40,727 nt of DNA from Rhizobiaceae bacterium. GTDB lineage: Bacteria; Pseudomonadota; Alphaproteobacteria; Rhizobiales; Rhizobiaceae. The notes under the pieces were generated by a model, which made no database searches, had not been told where the DNA came from, and worked only from the letters and a program-made list of their open reading frames with translations. The stretch lies in assembly GCA_027483885.1 (NCBI GenBank), contig JAIXTO010000162.1, positions 1 through 40,727 on the forward strand, written 5' to 3'. The translations under genes were made by a program, and so were the position numbers. This document shows, in pieces, positions 1 through 8,633 of this stretch. The number at the start of each line of letters is the position of its first letter. The first letter of the stretch is position 1.

Positions 1-148
1 AACGGGCGACATCGCGATCGCTGCTGAGGCCCTGAAGGCCGCTCAGCCGGAGATCCAGCGCGCAGCCACCAAGGGTGTCATGCATCGCAACACGGCATCG
101 CGCAAAGTGTCGCGTCTTGCCCAGCGCGTTAAGTCCCTGACGGCTTAA
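1..148 (+). CDS. rpsT: 30S ribosomal protein S20, C-terminal part (5' end outside window)
   Basis: The frame opens at base 2 and ends at TAA 146-148, giving the last 48 residues of a small basic protein. The visible tail, with [17 protein letters not shown] and the ending KSLTA, is the typical C-terminus of ribosomal protein S20, which binds 16S rRNA early in 30S assembly. An intrinsic terminator follows at once, so rpsT is probably transcribed separately from dnaA. The rpsT-dnaA order is common in alphaproteobacteria. The call is limited only by the missing N-terminal half. Confidence 0.93.
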   Translation, partial: TGDIAIAAEALKAAQPEIQRAATKGVMHRNTASRKVSRLAQRVKSLTA

Positions 149-176
149 TTTCGTCCAAAACGACTGTCACAAATCG

Positions 177-201
177 AGCCCGGTCCCTGACCGGGCTTTT
201 T
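177..201 (+). terminator. Rho-independent terminator of rpsT
   Basis: A perfect 8-bp stem AGCCCGGT / ACCGGGCT (177-184 and 190-197) with a 5-base loop runs into a T tract at 197-201. It lies 29 bases after the rpsT stop codon and separates rpsT from the dnaA leader. Confidence 0.88.
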
Positions 202-982
202 GTGATTCTTACCCGTGAGAACTTGTTGTCGGGGCATTTCACGCAGCGATGACACTGCCGTGACAGAAAATATTATTTATTTTCAATTGTTTACGGGAGG
301 ATGCTGATTAGTGGGTCCGTTTGTGACGCACCCTTTGCAGCTCTTGCGAGTCAAGCGAAATTTTATTTTACCCCCTTCATGCATGCTGCTCGACTGTTGC
401 ATTTTTGAATCTCTTTGATTCGATTGAGATTCTTTTCGAAAGGCCCGTTCCGAGTCAAATCGGGCCATCAGAGTCAACGCCGCGCCATTAATTTTGCGTA
501 AAATTCATCGTTGATCTCCCCCCCCGATCCTGCCTTAATACACTCCAGCAAGAGGCGCGGAGAACTCTCCAGAAAGCATCTGATGTAGCCGGATCACCGG
601 TTCGTCGTCTTTCGGCTCTTGCGACGGGTTAAGGAGACTTCCCGTTCTTTCACGTAACTTGAGGTTGTGTGCCGGTAATCTGACAAGATTCCGGGCCAGT
701 CTCTTTGTGCCTGTGCATTGGCGTTGCACGGACATGAGGACGAAGGAGTGCTTCGGGTTCGACCTTGCGAGGGTGTCGAACCTGACGATGGCGCAAGGGG
801 AGCGCCGACCCGGCGATCCGTTTTTGCGGAACGTCGGTCCTGCAGATTTGCGGGAAAATGAACAAAGGCGGCTGCAGCGGGTTCTGACGAGGAGAACCGG
901 CTTCAACGACGATAACAGAAAAAAATGACCTGACGGTCGGCATGCGCCGACCGACGGATGAAACATGAGAAGGCGGCACAGA
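202..982 (+). promoter_or_regulatory. Long non-coding dnaA upstream/leader region with clustered GANTC sites
   Basis: About 780 bases separate rpsT from dnaA, and I see no convincing gene in them. The region holds eight GANTC sites (the target of the alphaproteobacterial methylase CcrM) at 204-208, 348-352, 407-411, 417-421, 428-432, 452-456, 471-475 and 687-691. There are AT-rich tracts at about 262-291 and 355-435, a run of eight C at 518-525, and a hairpin at 934-953. I found no consensus DnaA box (TTATCCACA or close), so I do not call an origin. I could not place a promoter with confidence. Control of dnaA transcription by GANTC methylation is known in Caulobacter; its use here is inference. 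Confidence 0.6.
934..953 (+). promoter_or_regulatory. Perfect hairpin in the dnaA 5' leader
   Basis: An 8-bp perfect stem CGGTCGGC / GCCGACCG (934-941 and 946-953) closes an ATGC tetraloop. No T tract follows, so it is not an intrinsic terminator. It ends 14 bases before the GAGAAGG ribosome-binding sequence (967-973) of dnaA and could affect leader stability or ribosome access. Confidence 0.5.
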
Positions 983-2560
983 ATGCAGATGAATACGGTT
1001 ACAGCCCGGACGCTGGAGAGTGGGAACCAGGTGTCTGATGCTTTCGATTCAGTTTGCGCCAAGACGGCGGGGGAAAAATCCGAAATGAAGCCAGATGCGC
1101 TCTTCGAGCGGTTCAGCGCACGTCTCAAGGCGCAGGTTGGCCCTGAAGTTTACGCAAGCTGGTTTGGTCGTCTGAAGCTCCATTCGGTTTCCAAGAGTGT
1201 CGTGCGCCTGACGGTGCCGACGACCTTTCTGAAATCGTGGATCAACAACCGTTACCTCGATCTGATCACCACCATCTTCCAGGCGGAAGACAGTGAAATC
1301 CTGAAGGTTGAAATCCTGGTGCGCACGGCAAGCCGCGCGGCCCGTCCGGTCACCGAAGAGCAGCGCTTGGTGCCTGCAAGCGAGACCGCCCCGGCGCCAG
1401 CCCCCCGCCGCATGAGCGCCCCGCGCGAGATCGGCCAGATTGCCGCCTTTCCTGGCCCGCAGCAGTCTTCCCAGGCGACATCCCGTCCGACATCGGCTGC
1501 CGGCCCGTTTTTCGGCTCGCCGCTCGATGGCCGTTATACGTTCGATACCTATGTCGAAGGCCCGGCAAACCGGGTGGCGCTTGCTGCCGCAAAGACCATT
1601 GCCGAAGCCGGTGCGAGCGCCGTGCGCTTCAACCCGCTGTTCATCCATTCGGGCGTCGGCCTTGGCAAGACGCATCTTCTGCAGGCCATTGCCAATGCGG
1701 CTGTCGGTTCGCCGCGCATGCCGCGCGTGGTCTATCTGACGGCGGAATATTTCATGTGGCGCTTTGCCACTGCCATCCGCGACAATGATGCGCTGACGCT
1801 GAAAGAAACCCTGCGCAATATCGACCTCTTGATCATCGACGACATGCAGTTCCTGCAGGGCAAGATGATTCAGAACGAATTCTGCCATCTTCTCAACATG
1901 TTGCTCGACAGCGCAAAGCAGGTTGTGGTTGCCGCCGACCGCGCGCCGTGGGAGCTGGAATCGCTTGATCCGCGGGTGCGGTCGCGCCTTCAGGGCGGCG
2001 TTGCCATCGAGATGGAGATCCCCGATTACGAGATGCGCTTCGAAATGCTGAAGCGTCGCCTGGAAATCGCCCGCAGCGACGATCCGGCGCTCGATATTCC
2101 CGATGCCATCCTGGCCCACGTTGCGCGCAATGTGGCCAATAGCGGCCGCGATCTGGAAGGCGCCTTCAACCAGCTGATCTTCCGCCGCTCCTTCGAGCCG
2201 GAACTGTCGCTGGAGCGGGTCGACGAACTGCTTGCCCATCTCGTGGGGGCAGGTGAAGCCAAGCGGGTGCGCATCGAGGACATCCAGCGCATCGTGGCGC
2301 GTCATTACAACGTGTCGCGCCAGGAACTGGTGTCCAACCGGCGCACCCGCGTCATCGTCAAGCCGCGCCAGATCGCCATGTATCTGGCCAAGACGCTGAC
2401 GCCGCGTTCCTTCCCGGAAATCGGCCGTCGCTTTGGTGGGCGTGATCACACCACGGTTCTGCACGCCGTGCGCAAGATCGAGGACCTGATCACCGGCGAT
2501 ACGAAGCTTTCCCACGAGGTTGAGCTTCTGAAGCGCCTGATCAACGAAAACAACGCCTGA
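983..2560 (+). CDS. dnaA: Chromosomal replication initiator protein DnaA
   Basis: DnaA is the AAA+ ATPase that binds DnaA boxes and melts the chromosomal origin. With the start at 983 it has 525 residues. Domain I begins near residue 38 with [15 protein letters not shown] variable proline/alanine-rich linker covers about 110-175. The AAA+ core has Walker A SGVGLGKT (Lys229) and Walker B LLIIDD (Asp286-Asp287). The C-terminal DNA-binding helix carries [11 protein letters not shown] (about 486-496). ATG 983 is preferred because GAGAAGG lies 9 bases before it; ATG 965, 989 and 1085 are in-frame alternatives. A start at 1085 would remove the 34-residue N-terminal extension. The gene is preceded by a long leader and followed closely by a methyltransferase gene. 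Confidence 0.98.
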   Translation: MQMNTVTARTLESGNQVSDAFDSVCAKTAGEKSEMKPDALFERFSARLKAQVGPEVYASWFGRLKLHSVSKSVVRLTVPTTFLKSWINNRYLDLITTIFQAEDSEILKVEILVRTASRAARPVTEEQRLVPASETAPAPAPRRMSAPREIGQIAAFPGPQQSSQATSRPTSAAGPFFGSPLDGRYTFDTYVEGPANRVALAAAKTIAEAGASAVRFNPLFIHSGVGLGKTHLLQAIANAAVGSPRMPRVVYLTAEYFMWRFATAIRDNDALTLKETLRNIDLLIIDDMQFLQGKMIQNEFCHLLNMLLDSAKQVVVAADRAPWELESLDPRVRSRLQGGVAIEMEIPDYEMRFEMLKRRLEIARSDDPALDIPDAILAHVARNVANSGRDLEGAFNQLIFRRSFEPELSLERVDELLAHLVGAGEAKRVRIEDIQRIVARHYNVSRQELVSNRRTRVIVKPRQIAMYLAKTLTPRSFPEIGRRFGGRDHTTVLHAVRKIEDLITGDTKLSHEVELLKRLINENNA

Positions 2561-2578
2561 TCTGGTAAGGGGTGGACG

Positions 2579-3178
2579 ATGCGTGAAGACCCGGGGGCCA
2601 CCCGCACCTTTTATGCCGCGCATTCGGCGCGTTATGCCGCCGACACGGGCGACAGTGCGCCGTCACAGCAGTTGACCGCCTTCATGGCGGCACTGTCTGC
2701 GGGCGCCCTTGTGCTGGAGCTGGGCTGCGGCAGCGGCCGCGACAGTGCCATTCTTCTTTCGCAAGGTTTTGCCGTCACCCCGACAGACGGTACGCCCGAA
2801 ATGGCGGCGGAAGCTGCGCGGCGGCTCGGCATCCCGGTCTCCATCCTGCCGTTTTCCGAGATTGCGGCGATCAGTGCCTATGATGCGGTCTGGGCCAATG
2901 CCTGCCTTCTGCATGTGCCGCGCGCAGATTTGCCGGGCGTGCTCCAGGCCGTTTGCCGGGCAGTGCGGCCGGATGGCCTGTTTTACGCCAGCTATAAGGC
3001 CGGCGAGGCGGAAGGCTTTGATGCGCTGGGCCGCTATTACAATTACCTGGATGAGGACGGATTGCGCAAAGCCTATGGCGAGGGCTGGTCATCGATCACC
3101 ATCGAGGCCACCGACGGTTCGGGATATGACCGCATACCGACCCGCTGGCTGCATGTGACGGCGCGCCGCGCGGCGTAA
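2579..3178 (+). CDS. Class I SAM-dependent methyltransferase (methyltransferase-11 type)
   Basis: This 199-residue soluble protein has the SAM-binding motif I VLELGCGSGRDS near residues 45-56, followed by an acidic TDGTPEMA segment that should contact the ribose. A further conserved block is ANACLLHVPRADLP. This is the layout of small class I methyltransferases. The substrate cannot be read from the sequence. It starts 18 bases after the dnaA stop behind AAGGGGTGG, so it is probably co-transcribed with dnaA, although no functional link to replication is shown. There is no signal peptide or membrane segment. Confidence 0.85.
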   Translation: MREDPGATRTFYAAHSARYAADTGDSAPSQQLTAFMAALSAGALVLELGCGSGRDSAILLSQGFAVTPTDGTPEMAAEAARRLGIPVSILPFSEIAAISAYDAVWANACLLHVPRADLPGVLQAVCRAVRPDGLFYASYKAGEAEGFDALGRYYNYLDEDGLRKAYGEGWSSITIEATDGSGYDRIPTRWLHVTARRAA

Positions 3179-3325
3179 GGCCAGGTCGCCCGCAATCCTT
3201 TTGCTGCAGATTATTGTCGCCAAGGCGCCCCATCAAAGGGCGGACCGGTGGAAAACGGGTGGCGCTGTGCCCTGGCTGGCCTATAGATCTTGGCAGGCCG
3301 CCATCAACAGGGACAGGAAAACACC

Positions 3326-4249
3326 ATGCAGAGACAGATGAACGGGCTGGAATGGCTGATGCTGGGCGCCCTGTCGCTGCTCTGGGGCGGATCCTTCCTG
3401 TTCAATGGTATTCTGGTCAAGGCCTGGCCGCCACTGACCATCGTGACGGCGCGCGTGATGCTGGCCGCCGTTGCGCTCTGGCTGGTGGTGAAGCTCTCCG
3501 GCCTTGCCGTGCCGCGCGGGCGCACCGTGTGGCTGTCCTTCTTCGGCATGGGACTTTTGAACAATGCCATTCCGTTCACGCTGATCGTCTGGGGCCAGAC
3601 GCAGATCGCAAGCGGTCTTGCCGCGATCCTGAATGCCACGACACCGCTGTTTGGCGTTCTGATTGCCCATTGGCTGACGGCGGACGAAAAGCTGACGGCC
3701 AACCGCATCGCCGGTGTGGTGATCGGCATAACCGGGGTCGTCGCCATGATCGGGCCTTCCGTGCTCGGGCATGTCGGCGGCGATCTTGGCGGCGAACTGG
3801 CGGTGCTGGCGGCCGCTGTCTCCTATGCTTTTGCGGGTCTCTTCGGCCGTCGCTTCAAGCGTATGGGACTGGCGCCGATCATGCCGGCGGCAGGGCAGGT
3901 GACGACGTCTGCCATCCTGCTCCTGCCCTTGGCGCTCTTCATCGAAAAGCCCTGGACACTGCCGCCCGCCGGGATGGACACATGGGCAGCACTTTTCGGT
4001 CTTGCGCTGCTCTCCACGGCCGTTGCCTATCTGCTGTTCTTCCGCATTCTTGCCACCGCCGGTGCCACCAATCTGATGCTGGTGACCATCCTCATTCCGC
4101 CGAGCGCCATTCTCTTGAGCGCGCTGGTGCTTGGCGAACAGCTGGCGCTGCGCCATCTCGTTGGTCTCGTTCTGATCGGGATCGGCCTTGCGGCCATCGA
4201 CGGCAGGCTCTGGCGCCGTCTTGTCGGGAAACGGCAGCGGGCTGCCTGA
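3326..4249 (+). CDS. EamA/DMT-family membrane transporter
   Basis: The 307-residue protein is strongly hydrophobic, with about ten predicted membrane helices arranged as two repeats. The first repeat starts LMLGALSLLWGGSFLFN and the second begins near LAVLAAAVSYAFAGLFGRR. This is the drug/metabolite transporter (EamA) fold, whose members usually export small metabolites or amino acids. The substrate is unknown. ATG 3326 has AGGAAA upstream; an in-frame TTG at 3290 lacks this support. It is convergent with hemW, and a 7-bp inverted repeat overlaps its stop codon. Confidence 0.88.
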   Translation: MQRQMNGLEWLMLGALSLLWGGSFLFNGILVKAWPPLTIVTARVMLAAVALWLVVKLSGLAVPRGRTVWLSFFGMGLLNNAIPFTLIVWGQTQIASGLAAILNATTPLFGVLIAHWLTADEKLTANRIAGVVIGITGVVAMIGPSVLGHVGGDLGGELAVLAAAVSYAFAGLFGRRFKRMGLAPIMPAAGQVTTSAILLLPLALFIEKPWTLPPAGMDTWAALFGLALLSTAVAYLLFFRILATAGATNLMLVTILIPPSAILLSALVLGEQLALRHLVGLVLIGIGLAAIDGRLWRRLVGKRQRAA

Positions 4250-4258
4250 TCGGCAGCC
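4240..4258. other. Inverted repeat between convergent EamA transporter and hemW
   Basis: GGCTGCC (4240-4246) and GGCAGCC (4252-4258) form a 7-bp stem around TGATC, and the loop includes the transporter stop codon. There is no T tract on either side, so intrinsic termination is uncertain. It may protect the 3' end of the mRNA. Confidence 0.35.
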
Positions 4259-4271
4259 AGCCTCGTGCTCG

Positions 4272-5450
4272 TCAGCTGGCGAGATCGGCGACGACGGAAT
4301 CGAGGATCAGCATGCCCGAGGGCGTGCAGCGGATGCGGGAATTGCCGAGACGTTCGAGAAACCCGTGTCCCAGTAAAAACTCTTCCCGTGCCGGGTCAAG
4401 GTCACGGCCGGAGAGGGCCCGCCAGCGCACGAGATCGATGCCCTCGCGCAGGCGAAGGCCCATCAGCAGCAGTTCGTCCGATTGCGCCTGATGGTCGAGA
4501 ATTTCCTCGTCCACCATGCCGTGGCCTTCGGCTTCCACCCGGTCCAGCCAGGCTTCCGGCTTGCGTTCGGTGGCGGTTGCAAGCTTTGAGCCGCTCGTCG
4601 TCAACCGTCCGTGGGCACCGGGACCGATGCCGGCATAATCGCCGTAACGCCAGTAGGTGAGGTTGTGGCGGCTTTCGGCGCCGGGTTTTGCGTGGTTCGA
4701 CACTTCATAGGCCGGCATGCCGAACCCTTCGGTGATCTGTTGCGTGGCCTCGTAAAGCTCGGCCGACTGGTCGCCATCGGGTACTACGAGTTTGCCGGCC
4801 TTGTGCAACCCGTAAAAGGGCGTGCCTTCCTCGATCGTCAGCTGATAGAGCGACAGGTGATCGACGGCATAAGAGACCGCTTCGTTCAACTCGCGCTCCC
4901 ACTCCTCCACCGTCTGGCCGGGGCGGGCGTAGATGAGGTCAAAACTCATGCGCGGAAAGATCTCGCGCGCCAGACGAATGGCTTTCAGCGCATCGGCCAC
5001 ATCATGCAGCCGGCCCAAAAATTTGAGGTCGCGGTCGTTCAACGCCTGTACGCCAAGTGAGACGCGGTTGACGCCGGCTGCCCGATAGCCGCGAAAACGA
5101 TCCGCCTCGACGCTCGAGGGGTTTGCTTCCATCGTGACTTCGATGCCGGCGGGCACATGCCAGCGCGCGGCGATGCCGTCCAGAATGGTTTCGACCGTCC
5201 TCGGGTCCATCAGCGAGGGCGTGCCGCCGCCCATAAAAATGCTGGTCACGGTTTTCGGGCCAGACAGCGCCCGCATCGTGTCCATTTCTTTGAGGAAGGC
5301 TGCGGCAAAACGCGGCTGGTCCACCGGCTGATGGCGGACATGGCTGTTGAAATCGCAGTACGGACACTTGGCCGCGCAGAACGGCCAGTGGACGTAAAGA
5401 CCAAAGCCCGGTTCGCCGGTATCGGGCAGCAGAGGGGCGTCGGTCAGCAC
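4272..5450 (-). CDS. hemW: Radical SAM protein HemW (haem chaperone, HemN-like)
   Basis: HemW is a radical-SAM, iron-sulfur protein that binds haem and is thought to deliver it to membrane enzymes. It was formerly annotated as oxygen-independent coproporphyrinogen III oxidase. The 392-residue product has the cluster motif CAAKCPYC (CxxxCxxC) near the N-terminus, followed by DFNSH. True HemN has a fourth cysteine next to this motif; its absence here favours HemW. GGGTPSL and the C-terminal HemN-like domain are also present. The start chosen is GTG at 5450-5448, behind GGAAGG and 7 bases after the rdgB stop. An in-frame ATG at 5543 would overlap rdgB by 86 bases and is less likely. It is the last gene of rph-VOC-rdgB-hemW. 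Confidence 0.92.
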   Translation of the reverse strand: MLTDAPLLPDTGEPGFGLYVHWPFCAAKCPYCDFNSHVRHQPVDQPRFAAAFLKEMDTMRALSGPKTVTSIFMGGGTPSLMDPRTVETILDGIAARWHVPAGIEVTMEANPSSVEADRFRGYRAAGVNRVSLGVQALNDRDLKFLGRLHDVADALKAIRLAREIFPRMSFDLIYARPGQTVEEWERELNEAVSYAVDHLSLYQLTIEEGTPFYGLHKAGKLVVPDGDQSAELYEATQQITEGFGMPAYEVSNHAKPGAESRHNLTYWRYGDYAGIGPGAHGRLTTSGSKLATATERKPEAWLDRVEAEGHGMVDEEILDHQAQSDELLLMGLRLREGIDLVRWRALSGRDLDPAREEFLLGHGFLERLGNSRIRCTPSGMLILDSVVADLAS

Positions 5451-5457
5451 GGGCGTG

Positions 5458-6102
5458 TCAGCCTTCCAGGCAGGTTTCGACAAAGTTCTTGAAGGCGCGG
5501 GCGCGGTGGGAAAGGGCGTGTTCGTCGCCGTGCTTCCAGCCATGTTTTTCGTCAGCGCTCATTTCACCGAATGTGGTGTCAAACCCTTCCGGTTGAAAGA
5601 GGGGATCGTAGCCGAAACCGGCCGTGCCGCGGGGTGGCCAGGCGATTGTGCCTTCCACCTCGCCGCGGAACATTTCCGTGTGGCCATCCGGCCAGGCAAG
5701 GCAGAGCACGCTGACGAAACGGGCGGTGCGCTGCTCGGGGGCGACAGCGCCCTTGTCTGCCAGCGCGGTTTCCACCTTCTGCATGGCCATCTGGAAATCG
5801 CGCGTGCCATCTGCGGTTTCCGCCCAGTTGGCGGTGTAGACACCGGGTGCGCCATCCAGGGCGTCGATGACGAGGCCGCTATCGTCGGAGAGGGCAGGCA
5901 GGCCGGAGGCCTTGGCCGAAGCGAGCGCCTTGATCGCGGCGTTTTCCTCAAATGTCGTGCCTGTCTCGTCCGGCTCGACGAAATTCAGCTCGGCGGCGGA
6001 TTTTGCCGAAAAGCCGAAGGGGCCGATCAGGTCGGCGATTTCGCGGATCTTGCCGGCATTGTGGCTGGCAACGACGATGGTGCGGGTCTCGAGCTTGCGC
6101 AT
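5458..6102 (-). CDS. rdgB: XTP/dITP pyrophosphatase (RdgB/HAM1 family)
   Basis: RdgB hydrolyses non-canonical purine triphosphates such as dITP and XTP to monophosphates and so keeps them out of DNA and RNA. The 214-residue protein shows the family N-terminal motif [10 protein letters not shown] (SxNxxK), the metal-binding stretch [13 protein letters not shown] and the later GFGYDPLF. Length is normal. It starts 10 bases after the upstream VOC gene and is followed by hemW, so translation of the cluster is probably coupled. The rph-rdgB-hemW order is common in alphaproteobacteria. Confidence 0.96.
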   Translation of the reverse strand: MRKLETRTIVVASHNAGKIREIADLIGPFGFSAKSAAELNFVEPDETGTTFEENAAIKALASAKASGLPALSDDSGLVIDALDGAPGVYTANWAETADGTRDFQMAMQKVETALADKGAVAPEQRTARFVSVLCLAWPDGHTEMFRGEVEGTIAWPPRGTAGFGYDPLFQPEGFDTTFGEMSADEKHGWKHGDEHALSHRARAFKNFVETCLEG

Positions 6103-6112
6103 CGCAGATGTC

Positions 6113-6520
6113 CTATTGAATGTTCCAGAGCGAAGGGCTTGCGCATTCCAGGCTGTTGCCGGCGGGATCTCGAAAATAGATCGAGCGGGCGCCGCCCGGC
6201 CAGTGAAAATCGGATTCGATGGCGATACCGGCCGCGATCAGGTTTTCCACCACATGATCGAGCGCCCGTTCCTCGACGCGGAAACAGGCGTGGCCCGCAC
6301 CGGTCGTGCCATGCGCGGGAACCGGCAGGGCGCCTTCCGGCGGCGGCTTTACCGTTTCTGCCCGGTTGAATACGAGCAAAACACCGGGGCCGCAGCGATA
6401 AAACACATGCCTGTTCTCGGCGCGGGTGATCTTTTCAAGCCCGAGCACGCCGCCATAAAAGGCCTCGGCTGCATCGAGATCATCCACGTAAAGTGCCGTT
6501 TCCAGTATGCCCTCGATCAT
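6113..6520 (-). CDS. VOC-superfamily (glyoxalase/dioxygenase-fold) protein
   Basis: The 135-residue protein has the vicinal-oxygen-chelate pattern. A first beta-alpha-beta module starts [22 protein letters not shown] second module contains HACFRV and ends [15 protein letters not shown], where the glutamate is a typical metal ligand position. Related proteins include glyoxalase I, bleomycin-resistance proteins and ring-cleaving dioxygenases. The reaction here is unknown. It is embedded between rph and rdgB with short gaps (16 and 10 bases) and a good ribosome-binding site GAAGGACGG, so it belongs to that operon. Confidence 0.88.
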   Translation of the reverse strand: MIEGILETALYVDDLDAAEAFYGGVLGLEKITRAENRHVFYRCGPGVLLVFNRAETVKPPPEGALPVPAHGTTGAGHACFRVEERALDHVVENLIAAGIAIESDFHWPGGARSIYFRDPAGNSLECASPSLWNIQ

Positions 6521-6536
6521 CGTACCGTCCTTCGGT

Positions 6537-7253
6537 TCAGCCGATCGCCTGTTTCTGCAGGGCCACCAGTTCGGCGGTGCCGGCGGCGGCGAGATCCAGA
6601 AGCTTCAGCAGTTCCTCGCGGGAAAACGGCTTGCCTTCGGCCGTGCCCTGCACTTCGACAATGCCGCCGGAGCCGGTCATGACGAAATTGGCGTCGGTTT
6701 CGGCGGCGGAATCTTCGAGGTAATCGAGATCGATCACCGGCTGTCCGGCAAAGATACCGCAGGAAATGGCGGCCACATGATCCTTCAGCACGCGATCGAG
6801 CTTGATCATCTGGCGCGTTTCCATCCACTTCAGACAATCATGCAGCGCAATGAAGCCGCCGGTGATGGCAGCGGTGCGGGTGCCGCCATCGGCCTGGATG
6901 ACGTCGCAATCCACCGTGATCTGCTTTTCGCCAAGCGCTTCCAGATCGATCACCGCGCGCAGCGAACGGCCGATCAGACGCTGGATTTCCTGCGTGCGGC
7001 CGCCCTGCTTGCCGGTCGCGGCCTCGCGCTTCATACGGTCGCCGGTGGCGCGTGGCAGCATGCCATATTCGGCCGTGACCCAGCCCTTGCCGGAATTGCG
7101 CAGCCATGGCGGCGTCTTTTCTTCAAGGCTGGCGGTGCACAGAACATGCGTATCACCGAACTTCACCAGGCAGGAGCCTTCCGCGTGTTTCGAAACGTTG
7201 CGCTCGAAACTGACTTTGCGCATCTGGTCGGTTTTTCTGCCTGAAGGTCGCAT
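6537..7253 (-). CDS. rph: Ribonuclease PH
   Basis: RNase PH is a phosphate-dependent 3' to 5' exoribonuclease that trims tRNA 3' ends. The 238-residue protein matches the usual length. It starts [19 protein letters not shown] and contains [13 protein letters not shown] and the catalytic-core stretch [20 protein letters not shown] at 7253-7251 has AGGAGA about 8 bases upstream; longer in-frame starts up to 7370 add a non-conserved tail. It is the first gene of a minus-strand operon and is divergent from hrcA over a 167-base gap. Confidence 0.97.
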   Translation of the reverse strand: MRPSGRKTDQMRKVSFERNVSKHAEGSCLVKFGDTHVLCTASLEEKTPPWLRNSGKGWVTAEYGMLPRATGDRMKREAATGKQGGRTQEIQRLIGRSLRAVIDLEALGEKQITVDCDVIQADGGTRTAAITGGFIALHDCLKWMETRQMIKLDRVLKDHVAAISCGIFAGQPVIDLDYLEDSAAETDANFVMTGSGGIVEVQGTAEGKPFSREELLKLLDLAAAGTAELVALQKQAIG

Positions 7254-7363
7254 GGGGTTCTCCTGAAGGGTCTGTGCAGGCGTCTTAAGGCGCTGACCGC
7301 GCTTTTGCAAAGAAAAACCCGGTATCGAAAGGGTTGTTTGCCGCGCGCTACGCGGATTCCGTT

Positions 7364-7391
7364 TTGCCAAAGGCTAGAGAGCCATTATATT
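7364..7391 (+). promoter_or_regulatory. Candidate vegetative promoter of hrcA-grpE
   Basis: TTGCCA (7364-7369), a 16-base spacer and TATATT (7386-7391) lie 30 bases before hrcA. This is a sigma-70-like arrangement. I see no CIRCE inverted repeat and no RpoH-type CTTGAA/CCAT pair here, so autoregulation by HrcA is not supported by the sequence. Confidence 0.35.
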
Positions 7392-7420
7392 TGTCATGGA
7401 AAAGTCATTGATCGGAAGAC

Positions 7421-8521
7421 ATGCGGCAGATGGGCGTTCATACACCGGGTTCAGGGCAGGGCAGCACAGCCTTGCTGGACGACCGCTCGCGCGAGATCTT
7501 CCGCCGCATCGTGGAAAGTTATCTCGATACCGGCGAACCGCTTGGCTCACGCAGCCTTTCGCGGCTGTTGCCGATGTCGCTGTCTCCGGCCTCCGTGCGC
7601 AATGTCATGAGCGATCTGGAAGAGCTTGGCCTCATCTATGCGCCGCATGTCAGTGCCGGCCGGCTCCCCACACAGACGGGGCTTCGTTTCTTCGTCGATG
7701 CCTTCATGCAGGTGGGCGATCTCTCCGTCGACGAGCAGGCCGATATCGAGCGGCAGATCCGCGCCGTCGACCGGGCCCAGCCGATGGAAAGCCTGATGAC
7801 CGAGGCAACCCGCATGCTGTCTGGCGTGTCGCGCGGGGCCGGCATCGTGATTACGGCCAAAAGCGATTCCGTGCTGAAACATGTCGAATTCATCCGGCTT
7901 GAGCCGACGAAGGCGCTTGCGATCCTGGTGGGCGAGCATAACCAGGTGGAAAACCGGATCATCGAGCTTCCGGCGGGCGTTACCTCCTCGCAGCTGACGG
8001 AAGCGGCCAATTTTCTGAACGCGCATCTGGCCGGCCAGACGCTGCCGGAACTGCGCACGCAGCTCAAAAGCCTGAAGGACGAGGTGCTGACGGAACTGGA
8101 TGCGCTGTCGCAGGATCTCGTCCAGCGCGGCCTTGCCATCTGGTCGGGAGACAATGAGGAGGGCAAACCCACCCGCCTCATCGTGCGCGGCCGGGCAAAC
8201 CTGCTTGAGGGTCTTGGCGGCGCCGAGGATCTCGACCGCCTGCGGCTTCTGTTCGATGATCTCGAAAAGAAGGACAGCCTGATCGAAATCCTCGAACTGG
8301 CCGAGAGCGGGCCGGGCGTGCGCATCTTCATCGGCTCTGAGAACAAGCTTTTTTCGCTGTCGGGCTCGTCGCTCATCGTTGCCCCCTACCGCGACGAGGA
8401 AGACCGGATCGTTGGCGCCGTCGGCGTCATCGGCCCGACGCGGCTCAATTATTCGCGTATTGTCCCCATGGTGGACTATACTGCCCAGCTTCTGGCCCGG
8501 TTGACGCGCAAGCCGCTCTGA
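7421..8521 (+). CDS. hrcA: Heat-inducible transcription repressor HrcA
   Basis: HrcA represses chaperone genes such as groESL by binding the CIRCE element and depends on GroEL for activity. The 366-residue protein has an N-terminal winged helix with [35 protein letters not shown] and HVSAGRLPT, which together are diagnostic. The C-terminal half holds GSENKLF and [13 protein letters not shown] 7421 is the longest start; ATG 7430 has better spacing from GGAAG (7414-7418) and may be the true one. grpE follows 112 bases later on the same strand. No CIRCE element lies in this window, so its targets are elsewhere. Confidence 0.97.
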   Translation: MRQMGVHTPGSGQGSTALLDDRSREIFRRIVESYLDTGEPLGSRSLSRLLPMSLSPASVRNVMSDLEELGLIYAPHVSAGRLPTQTGLRFFVDAFMQVGDLSVDEQADIERQIRAVDRAQPMESLMTEATRMLSGVSRGAGIVITAKSDSVLKHVEFIRLEPTKALAILVGEHNQVENRIIELPAGVTSSQLTEAANFLNAHLAGQTLPELRTQLKSLKDEVLTELDALSQDLVQRGLAIWSGDNEEGKPTRLIVRGRANLLEGLGGAEDLDRLRLLFDDLEKKDSLIEILELAESGPGVRIFIGSENKLFSLSGSSLIVAPYRDEEDRIVGAVGVIGPTRLNYSRIVPMVDYTAQLLARLTRKPL

Positions 8522-8633
8522 CCGCCTTCACGCCCATGTCGCTCTCCTTGCGCTTAATCGGCCTTGCGTCTTGATTTTTGAGGCGCAAACCTCGATATCG
8601 GGCACAAATCCCAACCCTCTACCGGAGAACGTC

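Noticed and set aside
518..525. Run of eight C as a phase-variation tract
   Set aside because: It is not within or close to a start codon, and no promoter could be placed around it. A single homopolymer is weak evidence.
659..928. An 89-codon open frame on + before dnaA
   Set aside because: It starts at TTG without a ribosome-binding site, has no family resemblance, and lies in what looks like a leader region.
202..964. Chromosomal replication origin upstream of dnaA
   Set aside because: There are AT-rich tracts and GANTC sites but I found no consensus or near-consensus DnaA boxes. In rhizobia the origin is generally placed elsewhere, near hemE.
1049..2623. Long minus-strand open frame opposite dnaA
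   Set aside because: Long antisense frames are expected in GC-rich DNA with strong third-position bias. The dnaA frame has clear motifs and the antisense protein has none. The same applies to the long frames opposite maeB, glnD and oppA-oppB.
5451..5543. Longer hemW start inside rdgB
   Set aside because: The extra 31 residues are unlike HemW N-termini and overlap rdgB. GTG 5450 with GGAAGG upstream explains the gene better.
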